A stretch of DNA of 64,000 nt from Teratosphaeria epicoccoides. Its lineage: Eukaryota; Ascomycota; Dothideomycetes; Mycosphaerellales; Teratosphaeriaceae. The position numbers and the translations under genes were made by a program. Numbering within the stretch: the stretch's first letter is position 1; every line of letters begins with the position of its first letter. Positions 1 through 11,383 of this stretch are shown one piece after another. A model generated the notes under the pieces. It had not been told where the DNA came from and ran no database searches. It was given only the letters and a program-made list of their open reading frames with translations. The stretch covers positions 124,001-188,000 of the forward strand of contig JADDMT010000026.1 of the NCBI GenBank assembly GCA_021401465.1. The letters are read 5' to 3'.

Positions 1-944
1 ATGTAGACAGTGATAGTTCCAATCGATCAGGGATCCTATGGGTCAATCAATTGTGTGACTCGGTGACGCCTTTGACTATTTGTCGATAGGGTTGACTGAC
101 GGTGACAACCGGCTGATTGCTGGTAACTGATCCGTTCCATCGCGCTTGACGTTGTCCATATCCGGGCGCGAAGCGGTGAGTGAGACATTATTGCTGGCAT
201 TGTGTATCTACCAGCCAACATACCGATGGCGCTGGATAAATCTACGGATTGATCTAAGGTGCTCACGTTCCGTCACAACCACCTCGCTCATGTACCGCCG
301 CTACACCGCCTTCATGACATGCTGTGAAGCACAAGTCGGCCTGGAAGTGCTTGTCCTGAAGTGGCTCGGCAGTTGGCAGCAAAGCAAGTGCCGAAACGCG
401 TGGGCTGTCCGGTGAGACTTTCTTCCAAACCCGGTACAACGCACGGCAATTGCGCAGGTCGAACATTGGACCAGACAAAGAATAGCGGCACTGCATACGA
501 TCGTCGATAATACAGGCCAGGTATCGCTTGCAACGACGTACCTCCAAACTAGCAAAATGAATCGAAGTTTTTAAGCTGAACCACTTCCAAGAACAGAGGA
601 AGCAGACAAGGAACCCAGGCGTGGCTACTCCGTAAATGGCTGCCGATATCCCAGGCATACGATTAGCATTGCTTCCATGCAGGGCGCAGGGCTGACATTC
701 GCGGCGTGTCTCACATGCAAGACATTCTTGGTCACAAATCTACACAAACTGCCGCGCACTGCCAATGCACGGCTTGTCAGTATTCACTACTGCCGTATAA
801 CACAGCATTGGGACTGGACTTCCTTTTCTTGATACCGCACTCTCACAAGGTCCACCGGCAGACTCCCACTGTCCTCTCACGGTTTTCAAACGCTTCAAGT
901 CCACTTTGCTGTGTTGACTTCCAATCCGTGAACCACCATTCAAT
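1..944. other. Left-edge intergenic stretch
   Basis: No gene could be supported here. A minus-strand open frame at 263-658 has a hydrophobic start and eight or more cysteines but no recognisable motif and no clear splice pattern. The last part must hold the promoter of the P450 gene, but no TATA box is obvious close to its ATG. Confidence 0.4.
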
Positions 945-2522
945 ATGATCTTCGAACTCCTCTCTGGTCTTTACACATACTGGCCTGCCTGCGTGGTCGC
1001 CGGCGTCGTCATCTATGCCTTACGCAATAAGTACTACAACGGGCTGAACACATACCCAGGCCCTCTTCTCGCAGCATACACCAACTGGTGGCGTTTCTTC
1101 GAGAACTACAGCAGACAGACACATCGAAAGCACCTTGAGCTTCACGAGAAATATGGCGACATTGTACGACTGGGTCCGGATGCTCTATCCTTCGCCAATC
1201 CACGAGCCATCAAGGTCATATACGGTCTCAACAAGGGTTTCACCAAATCAGACTTCTATCCCATACAACAAGCTGTCGCAGGTGGCAAACGGCTACACTC
1301 GATGTTCAGTACCAAAGACGAGGACTACCATGCCAAATACCGACGTTGCGTCAACAGTGCCTTCGCAATGACTTCGATGGTGGAGTACGAGCCGCTCGTT
1401 GACGGCACAACAGACGCGTTCATCGAACAGACGGAAAAGAGATACGCCAGCACGGGTCGTAGCTGCAACTTCTCTCGGTGGGTGCAATTCTTCGCGTTCG
1501 ATGTTATAGGCCAAGTTACCTGGAGCAAACGCCTTGGATTTGTCGACAGAGATGAGGACGTGGATGGCATTGTGCAATTTATCGGCGACTTCCTGAATTA
1601 CTGTGCTCCGATGGGACAGATGCCATTCCTCGACTTGCTCTTTCACAAGAATCCGATCAAACTTCAGCTGCAGCGCTGGGGCTTCAACAATACAGTGTTT
1701 CCAGTGACCAAATTCGCACTAGATCAAGCTGCAGACCGACAAGCCGAGATGGAGAAGATCAGGAAAGATGGCTTGGTCAAAAACGAAAGCGGCCGAGGCG
1801 TGGACTTGCTGTCGAAGTTCACCCAGGCCCAGCATGCTCACCCAGAGTTCATGACGGATCGACAAGTCTTGGCATCGTGTACTAGCATGATCTTTGCGGG
1901 CTCCGAGACCACCGCCATCAGTTTGAGCAGTGTCTCCTACCATCTTTTGAAGCACCCAAGGGTATACAAGAAGTTGATGGAGGAGTTGGATCAAGCTGCT
2001 CTTAACGGAACCATCGCCGAACGACCGAACAGCAAGGTGAGCTGGACCGAGTCGCAAAAGCTGCCGTATCTCGACGCTGTCATCCAGGAATCCTTCCGAA
2101 TGCATCCGGCAGCAGGCCTGACCTTAGAGCGAGTCGTTCCGCCACAGGGTATCGAGATTGTTGGGAAATATATCCCAGGTGGTACGATAGTAGGATGCAA
2201 TGCTTGGGTCCTGCATCGTCGTCCAGAGATATTTGGGCAAGATGCTGGGATTTTCCGTCCTGAGCGATGGCTGGAGGCCAAGCCTGAGCAGCTGCGTGAG
2301 ATGAAGGCCACGATGTTCCAGTTCGGTGCGGGCGCGCGCACGTGCATTGGTAAGAACATCTCTTTGTTGGAGATTTACAAGCTAGTGCCGACATTCTTGC
2401 GCAACTTCGACATAGTATTGGAGAAGCCGCATGCCGAGTGGGAGACGCATTGCGCGTGGTTTGTGAGACAATTGAACTTCAATACTGTCTTCAGAAGGAG
2501 AGTAGTACCGCTTGCTGCATAG
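945..2522 (+). CDS. Cytochrome P450 monooxygenase, single exon
   Basis: The 525-residue product is a microsomal class II P450: an N-terminal membrane anchor (about residues 5-25) followed by a proline hinge (YPGP). The I-helix oxygen-binding motif appears as FAGSETT, the K-helix ExxR as ESFRMHP, the PERF-type motif as FRPERW, and the haem loop as FGAGARTCIG with the cysteine ligand near residue 467. Length and motif order are normal, so it should be catalytic, with electrons from an ER NADPH-P450 reductase. The N-terminal style resembles fungal pisatin-demethylase or benzoate-hydroxylase-like families, but the substrate cannot be read from sequence. It has no intron, unlike many neighbours. 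It converges on the SET-domain gene with only 18 bp between the two stop codons. No biosynthetic backbone gene is nearby, so membership of a metabolite cluster is unsupported. Confidence 0.93.
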   Translation: MIFELLSGLYTYWPACVVAGVVIYALRNKYYNGLNTYPGPLLAAYTNWWRFFENYSRQTHRKHLELHEKYGDIVRLGPDALSFANPRAIKVIYGLNKGFTKSDFYPIQQAVAGGKRLHSMFSTKDEDYHAKYRRCVNSAFAMTSMVEYEPLVDGTTDAFIEQTEKRYASTGRSCNFSRWVQFFAFDVIGQVTWSKRLGFVDRDEDVDGIVQFIGDFLNYCAPMGQMPFLDLLFHKNPIKLQLQRWGFNNTVFPVTKFALDQAADRQAEMEKIRKDGLVKNESGRGVDLLSKFTQAQHAHPEFMTDRQVLASCTSMIFAGSETTAISLSSVSYHLLKHPRVYKKLMEELDQAALNGTIAERPNSKVSWTESQKLPYLDAVIQESFRMHPAAGLTLERVVPPQGIEIVGKYIPGGTIVGCNAWVLHRRPEIFGQDAGIFRPERWLEAKPEQLREMKATMFQFGAGARTCIGKNISLLEIYKLVPTFLRNFDIVLEKPHAEWETHCAWFVRQLNFNTVFRRRVVPLAA

Positions 2523-2540
2523 TAGAGTCGTTCAATTACA

Positions 2541-4442
2541 CTATGATGCGGGTCCCGCTATTGTTAAAGGGGTTCTTTCTCGATAGCGGCATTTAGACTG
2601 TCCACACAAGCAGACCTTGTCTAAGTTCTGTGGATAGTCAGCGACAATATGTTGAAGTCATTGTAGTTTCATACTCACCTTCCAGTAGGTGTCTGAATAA
2701 TCGACGGTTATCTCCTCGCCGGCCTCTATGCCCTTGCTGACCAACACGATTCGCTGCGTGCCAAGCCACACGAAACGTTCAAATTGACTATTAGGCTGAC
2801 ACGAATGGTTGACGAAGCGAATATGGTTACCCGCCTTGCCCTGCCAGATCTGGTATGTTGCCCTGTCTGTGGTGCCGACCATGACATCGAGATTGGCCAG
2901 CCCAGAAGTTACCTGTCCAACGAATTCGCCGATTGCAGCGCCGCGCTCAAAGGGTAAGCATGCGATCAGACCGTTATTTTTGCCATTGGGCGTCCTGAAG
3001 ACTTGCACTGGAACAGTACCGGACTTGGCTGTGCCGTACAGATTCGGGAAGCACCGGCACTCATTCTGCTTGAGGTCTTCTGACTGAATTTCGCCGCACC
3101 CTGAGCATTTACTTGCCTCGGGCGACGTCGCGGCCGCGACCATACGTGGGTCATAATGGCCCCAAATCTCTTCATCGATGCTAGACTCGTTCAAATGCGT
3201 ATACGAGAATTCTGGATCCCATTGTCGATATGTCTCTGGTAGTGGTATAGGAGTATGTCCCGGCCCTGACACGACCCAATCATGAGGATGGCCGGTGTAC
3301 AACCTTTGTGTCGGCGCTCCAATGATCCCCAGCAAATTACGCCACCCTGGATGCAGTGTATCTGCCGCCACTTCGAAGCGATGTCTCAGAGCTTTCAGTC
3401 TCTGAAATGTATCCACTGTGAAGGAAATGCGGTATTTACAAAATCGATAGAGACCCATGCCGGCAAAGACCAGAGCTGACCAGCCTGCGGTAGACTGAAT
3501 GTCGTGATACCCACGCCAGATGCCCATCTTGTTGCGCAACTCTTTTTCGGTCCAATCAAAATCAACGCAAGCCTCAGCTATGGCAGTTTTCTTGGCCTTT
3601 TCGCGGGTCATACTTCCCGTTAGCTCAACGACTCTGTCGTCAAAGCACTGCACCCAGTACGCCTGCACAATCACTTCCAGCGATCTGCACGTTCTACTTG
3701 TCTGGCTGATCTTACGGGTCAAGACATTCATACGACCGAAGACGTTCTGGACAACGCTCGGGTCTCGCAATGCTAATTCTTGCTCTGCATCCATCAAGAG
3801 TCTAGGCTGTCCACTTGATTCGATAGCCTGCCATTGCTCTATGACCTCTGCTGGGTCCATCTTGATACCAGAGTAGATGGATTCCCAGATGCCATTGATG
3901 AATTTGTCCAAGGTGGAAGGCTGTAGCGTCGGGTTTTCAGGCAGGCGTTTCTTCCGTTGAGGGAACACGCGCGCATCGCTCTCAAGTCGTCGGCTGAGTG
4001 CTCCACTAAAGTCTGCCTCCGGGGTACTTATGCCCACGGTAAGGCCTCCAGTCACTTTATGGCGCTTTTGGGGTCTGTCCGTTGGGGTGTCATCGTCAGG
4101 CTGGTGAGAGCGCGGCGCGATCCTCGGTCTCAAGGACTGCAGACTTCTGGCCAAACAAGGGGCATGGTGCTCAGTCGGCGTTTGCGGTTCACTGGCCTCA
4201 TTCGGGGCCTGTGGGCTGGCAGTGGAGACCCGGCTGTCATGGACCTCTACTGCGGCGACCTTAAGGCGCGTGGGTGCTGTGCCATCCTGCACATTATATG
4301 TCGCGAGGCTGCACTCAATCTGCAGCGGGGCGCTGCCGACCTGGAAACCGCTTTGCAAAAGATCCAAGATGACAGTCGGGAGCTGCGCGCCTATCTGTCC
4401 CGCGAGATCCTGTGCGACTAGTTCTAGGTTCTCGGCAGACAT
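2541..4442 (-). CDS. SET-domain protein lysine methyltransferase with spliced post-SET
   Basis: Proposed join complement(2541..2627,2679..4442), 616 aa. The C-terminal third carries a SET domain: an N-terminal SET strand (IGEFVGQV), the SAM/lysine-channel motif NHSCQPN and the GEEITVDY signature. A cysteine group just before it (C-x2-C then C-x-C) resembles a pre-SET zinc site. Unspliced, the frame ends a few residues after the last SET tyrosine. A 51-bp intron at 2628-2678 (donor GTGAGT, branch GCTGAC, acceptor CACAG) instead adds 28 residues that include CLCGQSKC, a C-x-C-x4-C post-SET zinc motif expected in active enzymes. The first 300 residues are low complexity and unrecognised. The substrate (histone or other) is unknown. 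The gene is tail-to-tail with the P450. Confidence 0.85.
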
Positions 4443-4936
4443 CTCTGCGCTCGAGTGTCGACTCCGAAGTCCCGGACCTTGTCACCGACACGGGATCGCA
4501 TTGTCCGGCCTAGACCTTCATCACTGCCCGGGTCGTATCGCATTCCGGTCTGATGCCGCTCAGTCGTTGGTGTGGAAGAGTTTTCATGTCTTATCATGCA
4601 GCGCAAGTGCGAGGCGACAAGACGCACAAGACGGAGAAAGTACGGATAGATGTGGCTGAGGTAGAGGTGGGGCGGTGGGGCTGAGTCAATAATAATGCAA
4701 ATCTGCTGCTATGTCCAAGTAATTTCAAGTAATAATAATGATGTTGCGTCGGCTCACGATTCTGCCCGGGCAGGCTGATCAGACTGTATCGCAGGCGCGG
4801 AATGGAATCGCGGATACGGGTGCCCGATGCCGGCTGAATCAACGGAACCCCTCCGCTCCTTCTTGCACTCGTGCAAAAAGCATCGAGACTGCTACGTGTC
4901 CGTATGCAGCACCACTGAAGCCCGGAGCTCCGAACA

Positions 4937-6832
4937 CTACCAGTGTCCATGGCCAGCTGTTGCCTGCAAATCTAACGCAGATTCCGAACTCGGCCAGCTG
5001 TTCTGCGCACTCAGCCAAGTCGTTTCCGCAAATGAACTTCGCTTTCTGATTCGGCGGCCGTATATCTTGAACAGTGCCGCCACCCCACAGAACGCCGTGG
5101 CCATGATCGCGAGCACGAAGATAGCATCGTTGTTCCCGACCTTTTTGAAGAATTGTCTTCCAAAAAGCGGGAAGATGCCAGACAAGATGGCTCGGAGAAA
5201 GGACATCGGGGCATTGGCTGACGCGGCGAATGAAGCATATGTGTCGGTCAGATACCCAGAGAGCACATTGTCGAACTCGACAACACCGTAGCCGATGAAT
5301 AGCAGACTCGTGATGCTGACCCACGGGCTGACACCCTCGGTCAGAGGTGGGATCGAGCAGCCGAACCACCACAGACCAGCCGCGAGCACCGGAGCCGCAA
5401 CATAGAATCCAAACAGCTTGTCTTCTGGCTCGATATGAGCATTCTGTTCTCGCCTCTTGTTGGCAACCTTGACATCGTACAACCGGGGCAAGACCGATAG
5501 CACGGCGCCGAGACCAATGGCAAAGAAGACTAAGCTTGCTTGACGCGATGACAAGCCGTATGAGTCATCACCCTTGGCATAGACCAGAGACAGGGCTTCG
5601 GAAAACATATAGATGACCGCGTAGACTGTCGCGCCCATGATGGAGACAAGGAACACAATGGGCTCAGTGAGGAAGCTAGATCCGAATCAGTGCTGACTAT
5701 CGAGGTGAATCGCCTCTGCATGGCACTCACAGCTTCAGTGGTTGCCACAGAGACGTCCGGGCAAAGATTGCTAGGGTGGGCACTGACTCCTCGGAAGGAG
5801 TAGAGAGACTTTCGCAAGATGTCTTCTTCGAAATGGTTTTGACGCTCTGCTGCAACACGAGCGAAGGTCGCGACTCTTGCATGCCGAAACAGAAAGACGA
5901 AGCGATGCCTGCAATAATCGACGCAAAGCCATAGACCCAGGGCCTGTTGGACGTTCATCAGCACGCAAGTCGAGTTGACCGGGACGCAGGACTCGGACTT
6001 ACCATCCAAGTCTAGAAGTGCTTATGTATGTGGCGATAGCTGGCGCGGAGGCGAGCCCCATCACCGCACTCGCAATCCACGCATGGATCAGGAAAATTCG
6101 AGCTCGTACATCCCACATATTCTCAATCGAGCCAGCTGCCACCACGCAAGGCACGGCAGACAAGAACCCGGCAAAGAATCTCCCGACCACTACCGAAGCC
6201 AGCGACTGGGACACCGCAGTGGCGAAGCAAGCAAGTGCGAATGCAAAGGTCGTGCTGACATAGATCATCCGTCCTCCAAACGCCTCGGCCATGGGCGGAA
6301 ATATCAACCCACCCAACGCCTGACCGAGCAGGTAAATCGTCACGAAGCAGAATGTGGCGGTCTCCCTGCTGACACCCAGCTCGGGCATCGCATACTTGCT
6401 CACGCTGGATCCAGTATTGCTCACCATCGTCATGAAGAACTCCAGGAAGCAAATCAATGCAGAGACCCAAACTTTTCGTTGCAAAGGCCATCGTCGTGGG
6501 TGGGCTGAAGACTCCGGGCGCCAGCGCACGACACCGTGGACGTCCACGTCGAAGCCTTTGTCTGCGAGCTGCTTGCGGACACCGCAGGGGACATGGATGG
6601 GTTTGTCAGCGCGGCTGTCGATTTGAGTTTCGTCCATCTTCTCGCCCAAGAGGGACCCGATCAAGTCAGAGGCTGACAGCGGGGCATTAGAGAGCGAGTC
6701 TTCAGATTGGTGCCATATTGAATCAGTAGTGACTGTCGATGGAAGAGTAGTTGTCGTCGCGTTGAGTAGAGTGCCGATAGGTGGAAGGACTGGTGCTTTT
6801 CCATGTCGAGCCCCGTCCATCTCATGTGACAC
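4937..6832 (-). CDS. MFS transporter, DHA1 drug/polyamine-type
   Basis: Proposed join complement(4937..5675,5731..5943,6003..6832), 593 aa, with introns of 55 and 59 bp that restore one frame across TSRLGW|PWVYG and PLK|LFLTEP. The product has a long cytosolic N-terminus (about 140 residues) followed by about twelve hydrophobic segments and a basic loop between the two halves. A degenerate motif A (FPPMAEAFGGRM) sits after the second segment. The C-terminal segment (SFLRAILSGIFPLFG and onward) is typical of fungal DHA1 proton antiporters such as the Tpo/Flr/caffeine-resistance group. It probably exports small hydrophobic or cationic compounds across the plasma membrane; the substrate is inference only. 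The start is taken at the first Met and could lie further in. Confidence 0.88.
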
Positions 6833-7941
6833 TTTTTTCCTGATGACCCGGGGGCACTTGGCTCCTGGTTCGTTTCAGCAGCATACTTGCATGACGCGTC
6901 GGGTCATCAGAACATTTATACCTTTTACTCAATCGCGTCGATCGTGTAACAATGGAGGTGACGAAGTTAGTCTTCGGCTGGTTCGAAGCGTGGTTAAATA
7001 CGACGGGATGATTATGCTGTGGTACAAACAGTTTCCTCACACCTCCGGTGGCAACGTCTTGGACGAAACGTTTCGCGTCGTATCGTGACTTCGGGAAGGG
7101 TACTGTTCGCCACTGGGTCCAATGCTTTCGATGGTGACAACTCGAATACGGCAGTTGACAGCGGTCAAAGGTACGAACACCTGACCATACAGGAACCATA
7201 ACAAACAACTAACTCCTACTTGCCAGCTAGCTGACCATTTCTCGCAAATTTCATCATACCAGCTGAATGGGAGATTCTCCGAGCTGCAAGGTGACGGCGT
7301 GGAGATGAGTGGCATTCCTTGAGCCGCGTGGACCCCTTGGAGCAGGTGCATTCCGCGGGTCTGAAGAAGTGGTATCGCTCCGGGCCCCAGATGGCCGTCG
7401 CGTTGGCTTCATGCCAATCTCAGCACTCGTGGTCACTGCTCGTGATTATTGTCGGGTTGGTCTCATCCACATCTCTCTGTCAAGCTTCGATCGTGCCAAG
7501 TCTTCAATCTCCGAGCATTGGTATCGATCTGTCTGTTTAGCAACGAGAATTATCCCTCTGCTGGCTATGAATGGACACCGATTTGATGTCTGCGCTGTAT
7601 GGGGGGGATACAGATGATACCAGCACCCTAAGAAGTGATTGCAGAGTGATGTCGAGGGCGTCATTGAAGTCAACAGAAGGCCCATAATGTTCAGGTCAAT
7701 GCACGGATCAGCGGACCTTTCCGACTGCATCAGATGCCGTGTCGGAGGCGGGTCGGAGGAGGAACAAGATGACTGCCTTGCAAGTGACGCCAATCATGGT
7801 ACCCGTAAAACGTTTGTTCGCTGTCCATTCGGCCAGCTTTCGAACGTGATCAGGAGGCTTCGATCATTTAGTGTGGTTTTAGATCTGCTATATAGCGCTA
7901 TGCCGTCGTGACATCATACCTCATCCAGCTCGATTCCGCTC
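6833..7941. other. Intergenic, 1.1 kb, no gene seen
   Basis: Open frames here are short, overlap each other on both strands and have no signal peptide, domain or splice pattern that I could recognise. It holds the upstream region of the MFS gene and the 3' side of the FIT2 gene. A CTATATAG element at about 7889 has no matching downstream start. Confidence 0.4.
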
Positions 7942-9057
7942 CTATACACCTGGCATGCCAACCACACCTCTCCAAGCCGGCACGGCTCTTGGCAGGAAGT
8001 AGACCGTCCAGATGGCTGTGAATGCGACGAGCAGGCCTGTGAACTTCTCAAACCAGGTGTGGAAGTAAGCAGCCGTCATCAAGAGCATCCACCAACTCAG
8101 TCCCGCCACGAATAACGCAGCCTTGATGCCAATGCTTGGTCCCTTTTTCTCCGTCTGACTCGAGACAACCTTATCGCCCTTCACACTCTCGACCTCCGTC
8201 TCGACAGCGGCTGATCGGACAAGACCGTCGGCTGTGAGAATGCGACGTGCCTCACGCAGTCCTTCAACCTTGAGTAACGCGGGAAGCAGCTCCAACCACA
8301 GCATTGCAGATCCCAGAATGAGCAAGAACACGTGCCCACTGATATCGTGCCCACCCTTCCACTGCCCTCCAATCGTCTTGCATGCTGCGTGTGTCACTGC
8401 CCTCCCAAACTGTTCGCCCATATCTTTCGCGTCTTTGACATCGTCCCAGGTCTGCACGCTTTCGCATTTTCCACCAGTCCACCGGAAGGAGCGGTCCACG
8501 ATTCCTGGCCCGAAGAACCATTGCGTCACAAAGACCCAGACCAGTGTCACCAGCGCATATCTCGACACCGCTTGGACTCTCCGCCTCGTCAATACGGGCC
8601 TTAACGGTGGTCCCAAAGCGGGTGACGAGACGACAAGGCCAATGAAGGCAAGCGTAATCCAGAACCAGCCAATTTTGACAAAGTATTGATTGAAGATGTT
8701 TGACTTTTTGGCAAAGTAGGAAGGAGCGTTGGCGGGGTCGTAGGCTTGAGTTACAGGCAGATAATTGCCGTTGCGCGTTGACGGGTGTATAATTGAGAAG
8801 AGTGAGCCAAGCATCAGTGTGGCAGGATAGACTGCGAGTCCTATCGTCTCGAGGGCGGTGGGCAGGAAGGGCGAGTTGAGGGCGGGCGGTACGTCGCTCA
8901 ACATTGGGCTTGCTTGCCCAGGCTTCCTCGCAGCGCCGTTGGCGTTGGAGCGCGATGGTATGGGCACTTCGACTTTCGTGCGCCGAGTCGCCATCGCGTG
9001 ATAGAAAAGGCTACTCCGTGCTGCTATCGCATGTTGTGTATGGAAGGATAAGTTCAA
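7942..9057 (-). CDS. SCS3: FIT2/Scs3 fat-storage-inducing ER membrane protein
   Basis: The 371-residue, multi-spanning protein belongs to the FIT family, ER acyl-CoA diphosphatases that keep ER phospholipid balance and support lipid-droplet budding. The two catalytic histidines of the family are visible in GHDISGHVF (centre) and in YFHTWFE (last luminal loop). At least five hydrophobic segments surround them. The first 40 residues are hydrophilic and basic, as in fungal members. A second Met 21 codons downstream (8994, MATRRTK) is an equally good start and gives a length nearer the family norm. No intron is needed. Sterol O-acyltransferase, another neutral-lipid enzyme, lies 8 kb away, which may be chance. 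Confidence 0.88.
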   Translation of the reverse strand: MNLSFHTQHAIAARSSLFYHAMATRRTKVEVPIPSRSNANGAARKPGQASPMLSDVPPALNSPFLPTALETIGLAVYPATLMLGSLFSIIHPSTRNGNYLPVTQAYDPANAPSYFAKKSNIFNQYFVKIGWFWITLAFIGLVVSSPALGPPLRPVLTRRRVQAVSRYALVTLVWVFVTQWFFGPGIVDRSFRWTGGKCESVQTWDDVKDAKDMGEQFGRAVTHAACKTIGGQWKGGHDISGHVFLLILGSAMLWLELLPALLKVEGLREARRILTADGLVRSAAVETEVESVKGDKVVSSQTEKKGPSIGIKAALFVAGLSWWMLLMTAAYFHTWFEKFTGLLVAFTAIWTVYFLPRAVPAWRGVVGMPGV

Positions 9058-9531
9058 AACACAAATTCATGGTCGTGCTTCAACCTACGAGGTACCTGGC
9101 CGTCTCGGTTTGAGCTTCCAAGTCTGACGTCGTTGTGGCTTACCAAGCTCCTCCCTGTGGCGGAAACTGTATGAAGCGCCACGATGCCACATTCTTTTTC
9201 TTTTACAACCATTACCAGCAGCACTTCGCTACAGCATTATTGCTCACATGAGCATACGGGTTATCACAAGGCATTACTCATTGCTGGATCGCCCCGGAGA
9301 CTGCCTTGTCTTCGCTCCCAAGCAACTTCTTGGTTACCAAATGGCCGTCGTCGCTATCCCGACTCTAGGCCTTTGTGGCCTGAACCGCAAGTACTGACAT
9401 TCGATGCTCCACCGAACGTCTTTCATAGATGAGGCTTTGGCTGAGACGCGTAGTAAGCGCATAACAATACTTGCCCCCCAACCACGAACTGCATGGTGAC
9501 ACGCGAGCCGCAGCAGGCTCGCAGCAGGCCC

Positions 9532-10831
9532 CTACTTGAGACTCCATTCTCCATGCTTTTCCAAGACTTCGACGCTCCGATTCTCATCCAGACTGATTCG
9601 CCCAGCTTCCAGTATCGCGCCAGTCGCGATCGTGTTCTTCAGCGTTGGCAAGCCTCGGTTGTCCAGGTCATCCAACGTCGCTCGCCCTTCTTTCAGTGCC
9701 TGAACCGCATCGATGAACTTCTCGAAACTCACGTAACCATAACCTCCTTGACCAGCAAAGTTTCCTTCTTCGTCTGGGGCGTATTTCCTGCCGTCATATT
9801 AGTACGCGCGCCAAAGCACAGGACCCATTCAAGACTTACATGTAAAACGGATTATACCACGTCAAACCAGCCTCGTCTTCAGTCACATCATACCCTCGTT
9901 TGGCCTGATTTACACGCACCTCCCCTTGGGATGCCAAGTAATGGAAGTACTGATTCGAGTGCACGCCAGCCTTCTGCGGAGCAGTCCATGATGCAGTGTA
10001 CACACCCATAGCTCTCCGACCAGATCCATCCTTCTTTTCCCAGTCCACTAGGAGCGTAATCGTATCTTCCGTCTCCAGTGCACATCCCAACCCTGTCGCA
10101 ACGCCGTTGCTAGCCGACCCAGTCACTTTGACGGGTCGGTAGTCCGGGACCATGCTCTCGTTCACATCGATGTGATGGCTGTTGAGGTAGTAAGAAATAT
10201 CACTGTCCTTGCCTGCCCATGCTTTGAAGGTCTCCAGCTGTGACTTGGGCTGAGACATGTAGCTATAAAAATAATTGAATTCGCCCAGACTACCTTTTAC
10301 TGCTCTATTGCGAGCGTCGGCATATGCTGGATCAAAGCGCTTGTGATGCTCGATGTAGACGAGGACATTGTGCTTCCGAGCTTCTTCCATGAGATGCTGA
10401 TGCTCCTTCAAGAGCTTGACGGCAGGCTTCGTGATCATTACGTGTATCTTTCGTTGAATCGCATACAGAGCGATTGGATAATGCGTCGGGTCCGGGGTGA
10501 AGATGGTGATAACGTCGCCGGGCGAGAGAGCATCAATGGCCTTCTTGTAGGCCTCTGGATCCCGCTCCTCGTTGCCCGGGTATGAGTCAAAGGACGTGTC
10601 GAGGCCATTATACGCTTGTGTGATATTCTTCTGTAGGTGATCTCGAATCGCAGGGAATTTGTTGCCAGATGTTCCGACCATAGACAGTTTGCCAACCTTC
10701 CCTCTTCGCCGTAGATCGAACAATGTCAGACCAACGACGCCGACCTTCTTGTCGCTGCTAGACGCGCCACCACCCACAAATCCTGTAGTATACTCTCCCG
10801 TACCGACCATACACACATTGGGAGGAGCCAT
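9532..10831 (-). CDS. Gfo/Idh/MocA-family NAD(P)-dependent oxidoreductase
   Basis: Proposed join complement(9532..9787,9840..10831), 415 aa. The 52-bp intron has donor GTAAGT, a perfect TACTAAT branch site and acceptor GGCAG, and joins PFYM to KYAPDEE in frame. The N-terminus shows a Rossmann-type glycine pattern (VGTGEYTTGFVGGG), the middle the family's lysine motif (VMITKPAVK, equivalent to EKP), and then the substrate-side histidines (SHHIDV). These features mark a sugar or inositol dehydrogenase-type enzyme in the cytosol; the substrate is unknown. It is transcribed away from the broken DapA-family aldolase across about 550 bp. Such a pair could have formed a two-step sugar-acid pathway, which is inference. 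Confidence 0.88.
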
Positions 10832-11383
10832 GGCTGAGGTATGGAGTCCTCTTCCAGGGAAATGTTTCTACTGGGTAGTCCAAGATGTGTACCTTGCTTT
10901 AAACAGCTACAGATGATATGAACAAGCAGATTCAGACAGACCTACATGCTCTTGCAGGGGAAGCCCGTCCCTCAACAACATCCAGACGCCAGATAGATCA
11001 AATGCCGACCTCACGGCAACGCAAGCACGCTGAGCAATATTTGCTGAAGCTCTTGCGGGTCCTACAAGGATTCTTCCACCAGTCGGCTTTTGTTTTGGCC
11101 GTGGAGGACACCAGCGTCTCGTTCTCCCGTGGGCGAGTAACCGGCATCTTTCCCTGGCAAGCACATCCACCAAGGACGTTATGTAAATAGGACATTGAGC
11201 GGAATGCTCGTGTTGGGCATAGCCCGAGTAGCTATGGAGATACATAGACGTCACCAAATCCAGCTCTCACTCCAAAATTGCCTCCCGTCCAGTTTCCCTA
11301 CTCCTCCTCTCGCCAGCAAGACAACACCATATCGCAGCAACCATTACTACGACCTCCAGCTCAACCAGGCACATCTTGACAAC
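10832..11383. promoter_or_regulatory. Divergent promoter between oxidoreductase and aldolase remnant
   Basis: About 550 bp separate two start codons that point away from each other, so both 5' regions must lie here. No TATA box or repeated operator-like motif stands out. Short open frames inside have no recognisable product. Confidence 0.45.

Noticed and set aside
263..658. Minus-strand 131-codon frame with hydrophobic start and many cysteines
   Set aside because: No signal cleavage site, no domain and no consistent splice pattern; overlapping frames look equally good.
945..6832. P450 plus SET regulator plus MFS exporter as a secondary-metabolite cluster
   Set aside because: No polyketide, peptide, terpene or other backbone synthase is present anywhere in the window.
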